64,000 bases of DNA from Leptolinea tardivitalis (lineage in GTDB: Bacteria > Chloroflexota > Anaerolineae > Anaerolineales > Anaerolineaceae): contig NZ_BBYA01000009.1 in assembly GCF_001050275.1 (NCBI RefSeq), forward strand, positions 124,001 through 188,000, read 5' to 3'. Position numbers and translations under genes: made by a program. Numbering within the stretch: position 1 is the stretch's first letter; every line of letters begins with the position of its first letter. Shown here piece after piece: positions 34,206 through 43,321 of this stretch. The notes under the pieces are model-generated. The model had not been told where the DNA came from. It did not search any database and saw only the letters and a list, made by a program, of their open reading frames with translations.

Positions 34206-35132
34206 TTACTGAACTCCATACCCCTGTTCCAGTAATTTTATGATACGGAAGACCGTTTCGTTAACTGGAGTGGGAATGCCATATTGTTTCCCCAGAGCAA
34301 TCACCTTTCCACTGAAAACTTCCACCTCGGTTTTTTGACCGGCTTCAATATCCTGCAGCATGGAGGTTTTACCATCAGGGGAGAGTCTGTTCAATACCGG
34401 GTACCAGTTGGTAATGTCTTCCTCTGTCAGATCAATTCCGGCTGCCTGAGCCAAAATAATAACTTCTCGCATCAGAGATTCCATCAATTGCTGGGCTGTT
34501 GGAGATTTCTGAAAGGCGGCATACCGCATTCGGGTGACGGCGGAGGCCTGATTGATGCCCACGTTCACCATGAATTTCCACCATAACCAGCGCATCATAT
34601 CTTCAGGAATTTTATAGGCAATTCCAGCTTTTTCAAAAGCAAGGCGAATTTGTTCCACCCGTGGTGTATGGGTTTCATTTTTTGCTTCACCAAAGTAGTG
34701 GATGCCGGGTGTGGTGAAAACGATCTGATTTTCTACGCGGACGGCGTCAATGCCCAGGGAAATGGCATAAACAACTTTTTCCATTCCATAGAATGATCCG
34801 AGGATTTCTTCACTTTCAAGCCCGTTCATAACAGAAAGGAAAACCGTAGAATTCCCGACCAGTTTATTCAGTCCGCGGGCTGCTTCCTGCAAGTGGTGGT
34901 GCTTTAACGCAACAATGATTAAATCCACCGGGGAATCTGCTGTATCCGGATCAACAACTGGAATCAGGTATTTCTTCCCATTAACTATCAACCCATCCCG
35001 GGTCAATTTTCCATTTCGCTGGCCGCGGGCGATCAGACAGGTTTCAAAACCAGAATCAAAGAAACGGGTGGCAAAATAGGCCCCCATAGCACCTGCACCC
35101 AGAATGGCAACTCTCTTAATTTCCTTCATCAT
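34206..35132 (-). CDS. panE: 2-dehydropantoate 2-reductase (ketopantoate reductase)
   Basis: 308 residues. It reduces ketopantoate to pantoate with NADPH in the coenzyme A pathway. The Rossmann motif GAGAMG is at residues 12-17; VALKHHHLQEAA, SVMNGLESEE, and the second-domain WWKFMVNVGINQASAVTRMR with the Lys and Asn of the active site, then TSMLQDIEAGQKTEVEVFSG, are all family blocks. Several PanE paralogues act on other 2-oxo acids, so the pantothenate role is likely but not certain, with no other pan genes nearby. Confidence 0.9.
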   Translation of the reverse strand: MMKEIKRVAILGAGAMGAYFATRFFDSGFETCLIARGQRNGKLTRDGLIVNGKKYLIPVVDPDTADSPVDLIIVALKHHHLQEAARGLNKLVGNSTVFLSVMNGLESEEILGSFYGMEKVVYAISLGIDAVRVENQIVFTTPGIHYFGEAKNETHTPRVEQIRLAFEKAGIAYKIPEDMMRWLWWKFMVNVGINQASAVTRMRYAAFQKSPTAQQLMESLMREVIILAQAAGIDLTEEDITNWYPVLNRLSPDGKTSMLQDIEAGQKTEVEVFSGKVIALGKQYGIPTPVNETVFRIIKLLEQGYGVQ

Positions 35133-35283
35133 TACTCCTGTTGACTTTTGCTGCTGGCTCAGGCATCGATTCCCTCTTTGGATTGAAGGAATGACAACCC
35201 TGCCACATATAATAACATCATGCAGAGTTTATTATCTCTGAACCATGATCTGAAAAATCCCGTCCGTTCATTGGATTCATTTC

Positions 35284-35469
35284 TCACACCCGTTTAAATG
35301 TGACCTTAACCAGGACAGATTTTTTACTTCCGACGGCAGCAAAATCCAGTTTAAAGTTTTCGAGTGTAACTTCCAATAGTTCCACTGTATCTTCGTGGAT
35401 GGTACCATCGGGTTTTTTACCCACCTGACCGAAAATTGCCAGCCATCTTTCCAGACCGAAAAATTCCAT
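35284..35469 (-). CDS. Small protein of unknown function, 5' end uncertain
   Basis: 61 residues from the first ATG in this frame (MEFFGLERWLAIFGQVGKKP then DGTIHEDTVELLEVTLENFK, LDFAAVGSKKSVLVKVTFKR). The frame continues upstream with protein-like sequence (YEYLPPYCNIYEPVTVHVHQ) but no start codon, whereas an ATG with an AAAGG ribosome-binding site at 35526-35528 is in another frame. A one-base loss just after that ATG would explain this, so the gene may be 5'-frameshifted. I do not recognise the family. Confidence 0.45.
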   Translation of the reverse strand: MEFFGLERWLAIFGQVGKKPDGTIHEDTVELLEVTLENFKLDFAAVGSKKSVLVKVTFKRV

Positions 35470-35675
35470 CTGGTGAACATGGACGGTAACCGGTTCATAA
35501 ATATTGCAGTATGGCGGGAGATATTCATAATTACCTTTTAATTACTGGCTTTTTTGCGATGGAACAAACCAGTAAGTATAGAGTATGTACATACTGAATA
35601 CGAAAATCATTATCTTTTGCCATTCGAAAAGTATGCCTGTGAATGGTTGGATATTCAACATTGAGTTGACTTTCA

Positions 35676-35707
35676 AAAAATCCCGATCAAAGTTGATCGG
35701 GATTTTT
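35676..35707. terminator. Strong bidirectional terminator
   Basis: Fifteen-base arms AAAAATCCCGATCAA / TTGATCGGGATTTTT with a two-base centre (35676-35690, 35693-35707). On the minus strand it ends the WD40 gene. Confidence 0.9.
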
Positions 35708-35758
35708 CTGTAAAGAAGGTGAAACAGTTGTTTTTCTATAATTGATCTGTAAAAACGG

Positions 35759-37822
35759 TCATTTGGCGGGAACTCCAAGAATGGAACAAGTCTTATCCTT
35801 CAAACAGGCGAATAATTTCGTCCCATCCTTCGAAAAGAATAGATTGGTGATTGGATTATCGTCTGATCCTACTGACAAACGAAGCAATAGCTCCCGGCTG
35901 TTCACGTTCCAGATGGTCAATATACCCTCGTAACTTCCCACGGCGACCAGAGTCTGGTCAGGATTATAGACAGCCGAATACAGGCCATTCCGAGAGAAAT
36001 CAGGCACGAATTTGAACAATGATTCCTGCGTGCTGATCTTGAATACCTGGGCGCTTGTATCGGTTTCAGCTGTGACCAGGTACTGGTCATCGGGGCTGAA
36101 TGTTAATTGGTTGACCGGTTTCACCGTGTCTGGCAATGTACCGGCCCGGGTGCATGACTCAACAGAGAACAAATCTAGTTTCATGTTTCCGTAACCGGCT
36201 GCCAGCAGACTTCCACCGTGATTAAACTTCAGTGCCCTGACTTTATTGGGTGTGGTGAAGATTTCGCATTTCTTTTCACCGGTCAGATAGTTCCAGATAA
36301 AGACCGTTCCATCAGTAGTACCCCCGGCGATCAGGTCATCTTTCGGGCTGAATGTGATGGTTGTCAAATTCAACCCATTCGCAGCCAGAGATACATGGAT
36401 CTGCCGGTTTCCGTCCATTACATTAATAATCGTACCGTCAACAATTTCCGCCCGATTCTTAGCTGTTCTATCTTTTGCCAGCAGTGTGTTATTGGATGTT
36501 CCTGAAAATTCCACCGGGTATTGGAGCTGATCTTGATACAGGGAAATAAAATCTTCCAGTTCGATTTTTTTCTCGAGAACCTTAATTTCGGAGGAATTGG
36601 AATCAACTATGGCACCCTTTGACAAAGTTGGTATAGTTTGAACCGGTATTTCATTGAGAGAGATACCTGATTTCACGGTGGGAGTTGAAGATGGTAAGAC
36701 CTCATGAGCGAATGGTGCGGTGTGATCCGGAGTTTTCAGGCTGGTACGATCCACGCGGTAAAGCCGCATGTTTCCATCGGTAAAACCTCCTGCCAGTATG
36801 GAGCCATCTGGTGAAAAAGCAGTTGCATTACAGCTTTCTTTGTCTGTACCCGAATACAGGGTTTGCATTGGTTCGATAACATTTACCTGACTCAGTGCCA
36901 GATTCCCTTTCGATGTGCAATAAGCGGTCAAAGATCCATCCGGGGAAAGCGACACACCGCTTTTGAATGAAACCGCTTTTTCTTTTAACAGGAAGGCATT
37001 TCCATTACTGGTATCCAGCATCATCAAGTTGCCATCTTCATCACCGGCCGCCAGCAGATTTTGAGCCGGATTGATGGCCAATGAGTCTATGTTGGCTGGA
37101 TGAAATTTCACCCGGCCTTGATAATGACTGGCTGATGTATCGTAAATGTACAGGAAACCATCCGGGTTTCCGTAGAACAAGCGGTCTTTCTCTGTATGGA
37201 TGGCCAGACTGCTCACCTGTGGTGATTCGTGTGATTCCTGAAGGGCACCATCGAGACTGTAAATAAAAACAGCATTCCCATTGTCATCTGTTTTATCACG
37301 TGATATGGTCAACAAAGTGCTTTTGGAATTCCAGGCCAGACCGGATACGGCGCCGCGGCCCTCTTCAATGGAAAAAAGCATGGACCAATCTGTCAAATCC
37401 CAAACGTACACGGTTGATGTGGCACTTTCAGATGAGTCTTTATGCCGGGTTATGGCTGCCATCATCTTGTTATCTGGGCTGAACACCAGTTGTTCTGCTT
37501 CATTTTCTGAAAATGACAGATCAACAGTCTTCAAAAATTTTTGCGTACTGGCATCGTAGAAACTGATTCCATTTTTGAATCCGGCCGCCAGGTAATGTCC
37601 ATCTCCTGAATAGGCAACTGTCATGATTGGATCGTCAGCTACGTCAATATTCATGCTGCCTGAATCACCGATTGCGATATTTGTTGGCATAGGTGTGGCC
37701 TTCGCCAAACGAGCCGCCCAGACTGACTGGGACGGAACAAAACTCAGACTTCCAATAGTCAATATGGCAAGAAATGCCAGAGTGATTTTTCTAAAATTCT
37801 TTCTAATTAATCCATTCAACAT
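35759..37822 (-). CDS. Exported WD40-repeat (beta-propeller) protein
   Basis: 687 residues. A signal-type segment (about 14-34, ITLAFLAILTIGSLSFVPSQ then SVWAAR) precedes many WD40-like blades with the recurring pattern F-S-P-D-G-x-x-L-A-x-G then D-G-x-V-x-I-W, for example TAFSPDGSILAGGFTDGNMR and TFSPKDDLIAGGTTDGTVFI. Two propellers seem to be separated by a linker of about 100 residues (VLPSSTPTVKSGISLNEIPV to about residue 430). The start at 37822 has GGAGG seven bases upstream. It begins 80 bases after the MMPL gene on the same strand, so it may form an external partner of that exporter. It has no enzyme motif. Confidence 0.85.
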   Translation of the reverse strand: MLNGLIRKNFRKITLAFLAILTIGSLSFVPSQSVWAARLAKATPMPTNIAIGDSGSMNIDVADDPIMTVAYSGDGHYLAAGFKNGISFYDASTQKFLKTVDLSFSENEAEQLVFSPDNKMMAAITRHKDSSESATSTVYVWDLTDWSMLFSIEEGRGAVSGLAWNSKSTLLTISRDKTDDNGNAVFIYSLDGALQESHESPQVSSLAIHTEKDRLFYGNPDGFLYIYDTSASHYQGRVKFHPANIDSLAINPAQNLLAAGDEDGNLMMLDTSNGNAFLLKEKAVSFKSGVSLSPDGSLTAYCTSKGNLALSQVNVIEPMQTLYSGTDKESCNATAFSPDGSILAGGFTDGNMRLYRVDRTSLKTPDHTAPFAHEVLPSSTPTVKSGISLNEIPVQTIPTLSKGAIVDSNSSEIKVLEKKIELEDFISLYQDQLQYPVEFSGTSNNTLLAKDRTAKNRAEIVDGTIINVMDGNRQIHVSLAANGLNLTTITFSPKDDLIAGGTTDGTVFIWNYLTGEKKCEIFTTPNKVRALKFNHGGSLLAAGYGNMKLDLFSVESCTRAGTLPDTVKPVNQLTFSPDDQYLVTAETDTSAQVFKISTQESLFKFVPDFSRNGLYSAVYNPDQTLVAVGSYEGILTIWNVNSRELLLRLSVGSDDNPITNLFFSKDGTKLFACLKDKTCSILGVPAK

Positions 37823-37902
37823 GCCAGACCTCCAGCTAAATTTTGAGGAAAGATATTCCTGAATTCTGATATTCATTTTTGATTCTCTCTGCTTTACTCC
37901 GG

Positions 37903-40900
37903 TTAATCTTTGATACCAATCAATTTGGTCTTCAAAGAAACCATGGTTGGGATAAATACCGGTAAGAAGACCAGGCAGAGCATGGCGATACCCACAATAA
38001 CGGTCACGGCAATTTCCATCAGGGTATCAACACCTGACGGATACATGGAGGCAAAAGTGCCTGAAAGGATCAAACCGGCCGAGATGATGACGCTGCCAAC
38101 TTTGAAGGCTGCCTGTGTGATGGAATCGGTTTCCTTCATGTTTTCATTTTCTTTATGACGCATGATCAGGAAGATGCTGTAATCCACACCCAGCGTGACG
38201 ATCATGATGAAGGAACAGAATGGAACATTCCATGAAAGATCACCAATCCGGGCCACATGTTGGAAGAATAGGCTGGATAATGAAATAGCCAGGAAGTAAG
38301 ATGCCAGGAGTGAAATCATCACAAAGATCGGCATCCAGATATCTCGGGTGATAAAAATCAGCACAATAAAAATACCGATCAACATGATCACCCTTGCGAA
38401 AGTGAAATCGCTGGACGACATGGCTTTCAGGTCATTGTTGGTTTGCGTAATACCCGTTATTCCCCATGAGGAATCTTTTAACGTGGAATTTGGAACAAAA
38501 GCAGAAACAACTTTGCTGATGTTATCAACAACTTTCATTCCATCGCGAGTATATGGATCCACGTTCAATGTGATCAAAATCTTTGTTGTTTTGCGGTCTT
38601 TGGACATATAGGTATTCATTGACCGGGTGAAATCTGACTCATGGATTTTGTCTGCCGGAATGTAAAACGTTCCCGTTGAAACCTTGGAAGTCGATAATTT
38701 CGTCAGATAGTCATTGGCTGAACCCAGGCCGTCGTTAATGGTAGTTACACCATTTTTCGCGTCATTAAGTCCATTCTTTAATTCTTTAACCTGAGACGAT
38801 AATTTGGACAGACCATCGATCAATTGATTTTGACCCTCTCGTAGTTTCTTGGCACCTGAATCGAGAGTGGCCATACCATCAACAATTTGCGATTGGGCCT
38901 GGGCGGCACCGCTGATTGAGTCATTCATCTCCAGACCACCTTCAGCGAGCTGGCTTGTGCCTGATTTGATCTGGGAAAGTCCTGCCTGTGCCTGAGCCAG
39001 TCCGGCATTGGCTGTATCCAATGAGCTTTTGGCATGTGCCACACCGGCTTCCAATTGGCTAACGCCTGCCTGCAGTGTTCCAAATTGATTGTTCAGGGCA
39101 TTTGTTGTGCCTACCATGGTCTGAAAAACCGGATCCACCATCAAGGTTCCGGCATAGGCCGGGTTGGCAGCCAGCTGTCCTTGCATGGTGACAATACCTT
39201 CAAGGCCGGTCTTAATTCCACTCAATCCGGTCATAATGCCCTGAAGGTTGGTATCGATCGTCCCCAATCCGTTTGAAATCTGTGTATAGCCGTTATAGAG
39301 TTGAGTTAACCCATTTTCAACACTGCCAATACTCTTGTCCACTTTTTGAATACCATTTGACAACTCTTCAGCCGAACCTGAACCGTCTTTCAATTTATCG
39401 CGGAATTCAATCCCGGCTTCTGTCAATTTGTCCAACCCGTAGATCAGGTCATTGGCGCCATCTTGAAGCTGTTGAATGGAATCCATCGAATCTGTGGAAG
39501 CGTTCATCTGTTTGATGGCATCCTGCAATCCGTTTTGGATTTGAGTGAGGCCATCTTTGGCGTCATTCAACCCGTTATCCAATGTATCAGCCTGGTCGTT
39601 CAGATAAAGTTCTTTCAAACGATCCCCTTTTGGCTGAGTCACACTGTATACTTTTTCCACCCCATCCACTCTTTTGACAGCTTCTGTCAGACTATCCAGT
39701 GATGACAGATCAATCTGGTTATCCAGACCGCTCTTGCTATCAATCGCAATGGTTACCGGCATTACCTGTCCTTTGGAGAAATGTGCGGTAACAATATTGT
39801 TTCCTGTGATGGAGGAATATTGCTTCCCAACCTCCTTCATATTGTTATACGAGAGGTTATCGTTATAGAAGAAAATCAATCCGCAAATCAAAACGGTGAA
39901 AAGCAGGGTTATCCCCGGATATTTAACTGAAAAGGCAGAAACCCACTGCCAGGCTTTGCTGTCAGAATGCCCTTCTGTATGGAAAGGCGACCAGAAAAGG
40001 TTTTTCCCCAGAAGGATCATCATGCCCGGAACAAACGTAAACAACACGACAAGTAAAATGGCGACACCAATAGCCACGGCTGCGGCTGACCGGTACGTGC
40101 AGAACTGGGCAAAATACAGGCAGGTAAACCCGATCAAAATTGTCAGCGAGCTTAGAAAAACCGTCTTGCCGGCAGTTTTGTAGGCCGTCAACACTGCTTC
40201 TTTCTTCTCGATTCCTTTGTATAGTTCCTCTTTGTATCTCATGAGAAGCAACATGGTGTAATCCGTTCCAATCCCGAACAACACCAAAATGAGGAACACT
40301 TTTGTGAAACTGGATATAGGGAAGTTCCCAAACTTAACCAGTTGTAAAACCACATTCAGGGCAGTAAAGAAGGAAAGACCCACCGATATTATTGTGACAA
40401 ATGGGGTTATCGGAGATCGGAAGATGATCAGCAGAACAAGAATGATGAAAACGATGGTAATAATTTCAGTTTGTTCTACACCTTTCTCGGTAGTCAGAAT
40501 GAAATCTTCGGTAACCAGGTCAGCGCTTGTGGTATAGAGTTGAACGCCATCCACTTTACTGACATTGGTGATCTCATCACGGATATTGCTGACTGACCGG
40601 TTTGCCTTGTCGATGGTTAGCGGGACAAGGATTGTGGTACCGTCTTTGGATGTGAGTGAGTCGGCGAGGTCTTCATTTGTGAACAGATTGTCCATCGAAA
40701 CGATGTGGTACTTTTCTTTCATCTGCTCCAATAAATCCATCCGAACTTTAATTTGCAATCTGTCTTTATCATTCAACTTGTTGGGGTTGTAATATATAAG
40801 AGCAACACTGATCTCTTTGGCGTTTTTTGAACCCGGATTATTAATCTTTTTAAGAATGTCATCGCCAATGGAAGACGGATATGTGCTGCCAACAACCACC

Positions 40901-41022
40901 TGCCCTTTTTCTCGGACCAACAGCCCCATATCGGGCATGGTCAGGATAACGGCGGTAAATATGAGTACCCAAATGACCACGGGAATCCATCCATGTTTTA
41001 AAAGCCTGTTCAAATCCATCAC
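37903..41022 (-). CDS. MMPL/RND family exporter
   Basis: 1039 residues with the two-fold RND layout of MmpL/YdfJ proteins: span 1 near residues 12-32, five spans at about 180-340 (FIILVLLIIFRSPITPFVTI; GIGTDYTMLLLMRYKEELYK with the GxxxDY proton-relay motif), and the second set at about 860-1035 (VTLGVDYSIFLIMRHKENEN again GxDY). The second outer domain (about 470-790) is a long helical region full of heptad-like DGLxxLxxG repeats, as in YhgE/Pip-type proteins. Expected to export a lipid or lipophilic compound. A divergent MerR gene and a strong promoter with an operator-like repeat lie upstream. Confidence 0.92.
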   Translation of the reverse strand: MMDLNRLLKHGWIPVVIWVLIFTAVILTMPDMGLLVREKGQVVVGSTYPSSIGDDILKKINNPGSKNAKEISVALIYYNPNKLNDKDRLQIKVRMDLLEQMKEKYHIVSMDNLFTNEDLADSLTSKDGTTILVPLTIDKANRSVSNIRDEITNVSKVDGVQLYTTSADLVTEDFILTTEKGVEQTEIITIVFIILVLLIIFRSPITPFVTIISVGLSFFTALNVVLQLVKFGNFPISSFTKVFLILVLFGIGTDYTMLLLMRYKEELYKGIEKKEAVLTAYKTAGKTVFLSSLTILIGFTCLYFAQFCTYRSAAAVAIGVAILLVVLFTFVPGMMILLGKNLFWSPFHTEGHSDSKAWQWVSAFSVKYPGITLLFTVLICGLIFFYNDNLSYNNMKEVGKQYSSITGNNIVTAHFSKGQVMPVTIAIDSKSGLDNQIDLSSLDSLTEAVKRVDGVEKVYSVTQPKGDRLKELYLNDQADTLDNGLNDAKDGLTQIQNGLQDAIKQMNASTDSMDSIQQLQDGANDLIYGLDKLTEAGIEFRDKLKDGSGSAEELSNGIQKVDKSIGSVENGLTQLYNGYTQISNGLGTIDTNLQGIMTGLSGIKTGLEGIVTMQGQLAANPAYAGTLMVDPVFQTMVGTTNALNNQFGTLQAGVSQLEAGVAHAKSSLDTANAGLAQAQAGLSQIKSGTSQLAEGGLEMNDSISGAAQAQSQIVDGMATLDSGAKKLREGQNQLIDGLSKLSSQVKELKNGLNDAKNGVTTINDGLGSANDYLTKLSTSKVSTGTFYIPADKIHESDFTRSMNTYMSKDRKTTKILITLNVDPYTRDGMKVVDNISKVVSAFVPNSTLKDSSWGITGITQTNNDLKAMSSSDFTFARVIMLIGIFIVLIFITRDIWMPIFVMISLLASYFLAISLSSLFFQHVARIGDLSWNVPFCSFIMIVTLGVDYSIFLIMRHKENENMKETDSITQAAFKVGSVIISAGLILSGTFASMYPSGVDTLMEIAVTVIVGIAMLCLVFLPVFIPTMVSLKTKLIGIKD

Positions 41023-41034
41023 CTCGTTTATAAT

Positions 41035-41059
41035 AAGTAATAAGTAGAACTAATTACTT
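41035..41059. promoter_or_regulatory. Operator candidate for the MMPL gene
   Basis: Inverted repeat AAGTAAT / ATTACTT (41035-41041, 41053-41059), 11-base spacer. It lies just downstream of the -10 box, over the predicted transcription start, and so fits repression and not classical MerR activation from within the spacer. Confidence 0.65.
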
Positions 41060-41064
41060 GGTAC

Positions 41065-41093
41065 AGTATAGTGAGATGTATAGGGTTTGTCAA
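41065..41093 (-). promoter_or_regulatory. Consensus promoter of the MMPL gene
   Basis: On the minus strand: TTGACA (41088-41093), 17-base spacer, TATACT (41065-41070). This is the best sigma-70-type promoter in the window. Confidence 0.85.
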
Positions 41094-41185
41094 TATGGTA
41101 AGATGGGTTCTAATAAGAATTTGATGTTTATCTGACCCCCTGTATCCTTCCTTTTGCTATCTCACCTCAGCTAATAGAAGGTTTT

Positions 41186-41899
41186 ATGAAAGACGAAAAT
41201 AAATCTGCCAAGAAGAAAATCCCAATGCGTGAATTAGAGAAACTCACCAATTTCACGCGAGCTACGATTAATTTTTACATTCGGGAAGGAATCCTCCCAT
41301 TCCCGCAAAAATCCGCCCGAAATATGGCGTATTACGATGATGAGTTCATTAGAAAATTGGAGAGGGTCAGATTATTAAAAAGATCAGGTTTTTCTTTATT
41401 AGAAATCAAACAATTGATGAATGATGAAAAAGAGCCTGCTCCTGAAATCGTATTGAATGTTCTGAACCGGATCAATACTCTTTTACCGTATGAAAGTAAC
41501 GAGAGCACGGTAACCCTGGAGCAAATAACAGGCATCGGCCTTGACAAAGACCTGGTGAAAGATTTTGTGAATCTGAAAATCATCAGCCCCAGCGCGGATG
41601 ATCCCAATCTGTTCCCTTCTTATTGTTTAACGATTTGTCGGTTTGTGAAATACTTCCTTGATGCGGGTATTCCCTTGGCCGTGGCGCACGAAGTAGTACA
41701 AAAATTAGTGGAAATCACGCGCATTGAAAAAACGGCTTTTGATCTGTATATCCGCCAGCCGATGATGATTGAAAATGCCCCTGTTGAAGAGCAGACCCGA
41801 GCCGTACAGAACTGTCTGGAGAATATAAACTCACTACTTCCGCTAATCCATTTACAGTTATTGAAACAGACGGCCGAATCTTTGTTAAAAGGGAATTAA
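41186..41899 (+). CDS. MerR family regulator, divergent from the MMPL exporter
   Basis: 237 residues. Winged-helix start PMRELEKLTNFTRATINFYI then REGILPFPQKSARNMAYYDD, IRKLERVRLLKRSGFSLLEI; a conserved Tyr in AYYDDEF is typical. The C-terminal 130 residues carry a second helical domain with no cysteine metal site, so the signal is probably an organic compound. Its position, head to head with the MMPL gene with an inverted repeat between them, makes it the likely regulator of that exporter. Confidence 0.88.
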   Translation: MKDENKSAKKKIPMRELEKLTNFTRATINFYIREGILPFPQKSARNMAYYDDEFIRKLERVRLLKRSGFSLLEIKQLMNDEKEPAPEIVLNVLNRINTLLPYESNESTVTLEQITGIGLDKDLVKDFVNLKIISPSADDPNLFPSYCLTICRFVKYFLDAGIPLAVAHEVVQKLVEITRIEKTAFDLYIRQPMMIENAPVEEQTRAVQNCLENINSLLPLIHLQLLKQTAESLLKGN

Positions 41900-41908
41900 T
41901 CAAAGATA

Positions 41909-41943
41909 AACAAACTTCCCGACTTTGTCCGGGAAGCTTGTTG
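41909..41943. terminator. Bidirectional terminator between convergent genes
   Basis: CTTCCCG / CGGGAAG core (41915-41921, 41930-41936) extended by imperfect CAA(A)/(C)TTG pairing. On the minus strand TTTGTTTATC follows. Confidence 0.75.
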
Positions 41944-41968
41944 AACACATCGAAAATTTGAGCGACAG

Positions 41969-43159
41969 CTATTTTGTATACTTAAACGTCCACCAGACGG
42001 ACGGAGTTCCCAATTTGCGGTTGGCGTCCATAGGAGTAACCCGCCACTTGCCGGGTTGAGCCCCGATGAAGTTAAAGGTATAACTGGTGGTCGTGGTTTC
42101 TCGGGTTGTCTGTTCGATCATCGGATGAGAGAAACACTCATTGGGGTTGGAATTGCTGCAGGCCATGATCTCGACAAGATAGCTGGCAGCGCCCGGTACA
42201 GGCGACCAGGTGAGCGTTAATGTGCGTGGAAAATTATCACTCACAGTTCCATCAGGCGGTGCTATTAATGTAGGAGCCGCTTTTCCATCTGACACGACTG
42301 TCGGGGCGGTTGATGAGGTATTGGCCGGCATAGGTGTGGATGATGATACCAATTCCTCTGTTGGTGAAGTTTGTTGCATCAGGAATGATGTGGATGGTGT
42401 GGGTTGTCCTGAATCGAACTCTTTCGGAAGTTTCCGGAAAATTGAACCAGACAGGTCGTTGATGGCTTTTAACGTGTCAGCTTCCTTCTGGGTTTCGCTG
42501 GTCACAATATTGATATTTACAAGGGTATCTCCTCTGACCGCGACATAGGCTCCCTGTTGGCGGGGAGCCGCTTTGATCCATGCCCAATAGGTCAGGTCGT
42601 TTCCGCCACCCTTATAAAGCCGGGCATTCATGATCGTTGACCCCTTAGCGGTAAGCACGAGTTCAGTGAAGAATCCTTTAAAATCAGTGGAAAGTGCCAT
42701 GGCTTTGAATTTATCCAATGTGGCCGAATCGATGTTAATTCCAGATAATCCCAGCAGCGTGGCCTGACTCTGCAGGATGTAGTATGTATCGGTTTTCTGC
42801 GCGGTGGCAACGTTCAAAGAATAAATACCATCTTTTGCATTGGTAAATACACAGGACCCATTCAGTACTTTTGCCGGTGAAACTGGTTCGCCCAGGATTG
42901 CTTCCGCCTCTGCTGCCGTGATCAGTGAGCATGGATCAAGAACATTATCTGTATCTTCGTCTTCAACATTCTCTGTGGCTTGTTCTGCAGGAGCACCTTC
43001 TCCTGCAGATGGAGTGGCCGTCATCTCTGCTGCTGCCGCAGAAGGAATGGGAACGGCAGTTACGGGGGTTCTCGGTGTCAATAATGTGGTATTGAAATTA
43101 CAGGCCAGAATTGTGGCAATAATTATCAAAAATGAAAATAGACGAATAGACGACTTCAT
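41969..43159 (-). CDS. Lipoprotein with a fibronectin-like C-terminal domain
   Basis: 396 residues. Lipoprotein signal (KSSIRLFSFLIIIATILAC, Cys 20 from the chosen start). Then a Thr/Ala/Pro/Glu-rich linker, a globular part that begins DPCSLITAAEAEAILGEPVS and contains GSCVFTNAKDGIYSLNVATA, resembling the DUF3558-like lipoprotein domain, a second Ser/Thr/Pro linker, and a C-terminal domain (PPDGTVSDNFPRTLTLTWSP then YLVEIMAC, GKWRVTPMDANRKLGTPSVW) of the fibronectin type III kind. The start at 43159 is preferred for GGGAG eight bases upstream. It probably binds a ligand at the cell surface; nothing more can be said. Confidence 0.8.
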   Translation of the reverse strand: MKSSIRLFSFLIIIATILACNFNTTLLTPRTPVTAVPIPSAAAAEMTATPSAGEGAPAEQATENVEDEDTDNVLDPCSLITAAEAEAILGEPVSPAKVLNGSCVFTNAKDGIYSLNVATAQKTDTYYILQSQATLLGLSGINIDSATLDKFKAMALSTDFKGFFTELVLTAKGSTIMNARLYKGGGNDLTYWAWIKAAPRQQGAYVAVRGDTLVNINIVTSETQKEADTLKAINDLSGSIFRKLPKEFDSGQPTPSTSFLMQQTSPTEELVSSSTPMPANTSSTAPTVVSDGKAAPTLIAPPDGTVSDNFPRTLTLTWSPVPGAASYLVEIMACSNSNPNECFSHPMIEQTTRETTTTSYTFNFIGAQPGKWRVTPMDANRKLGTPSVWWTFKYTK

Positions 43160-43262
43160 CAAAGACACTCCCTCATAAAAAATCCTTTTTGTCTATCTAC
43201 AGGTAAGTATAAACAAAATCTCAGAACGGGCAATTCTCAATACCATTAAAACACTGATTATC

Positions 43263-43300
43263 AAAAAAAGAACCTGCCGATATGTAAGGCAGGTTCTTTT
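43263..43300 (-). terminator. Rho-independent terminator of cstA
   Basis: Perfect 13-bp stem AAAAGAACCTGCC / GGCAGGTTCTTTT (43266-43278, 43288-43300) with a nine-base loop; minus strand ends in TTTTTTT. Confidence 0.92.
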
Positions 43301-43321
43301 GGATTACGGAAAATCTACGGA

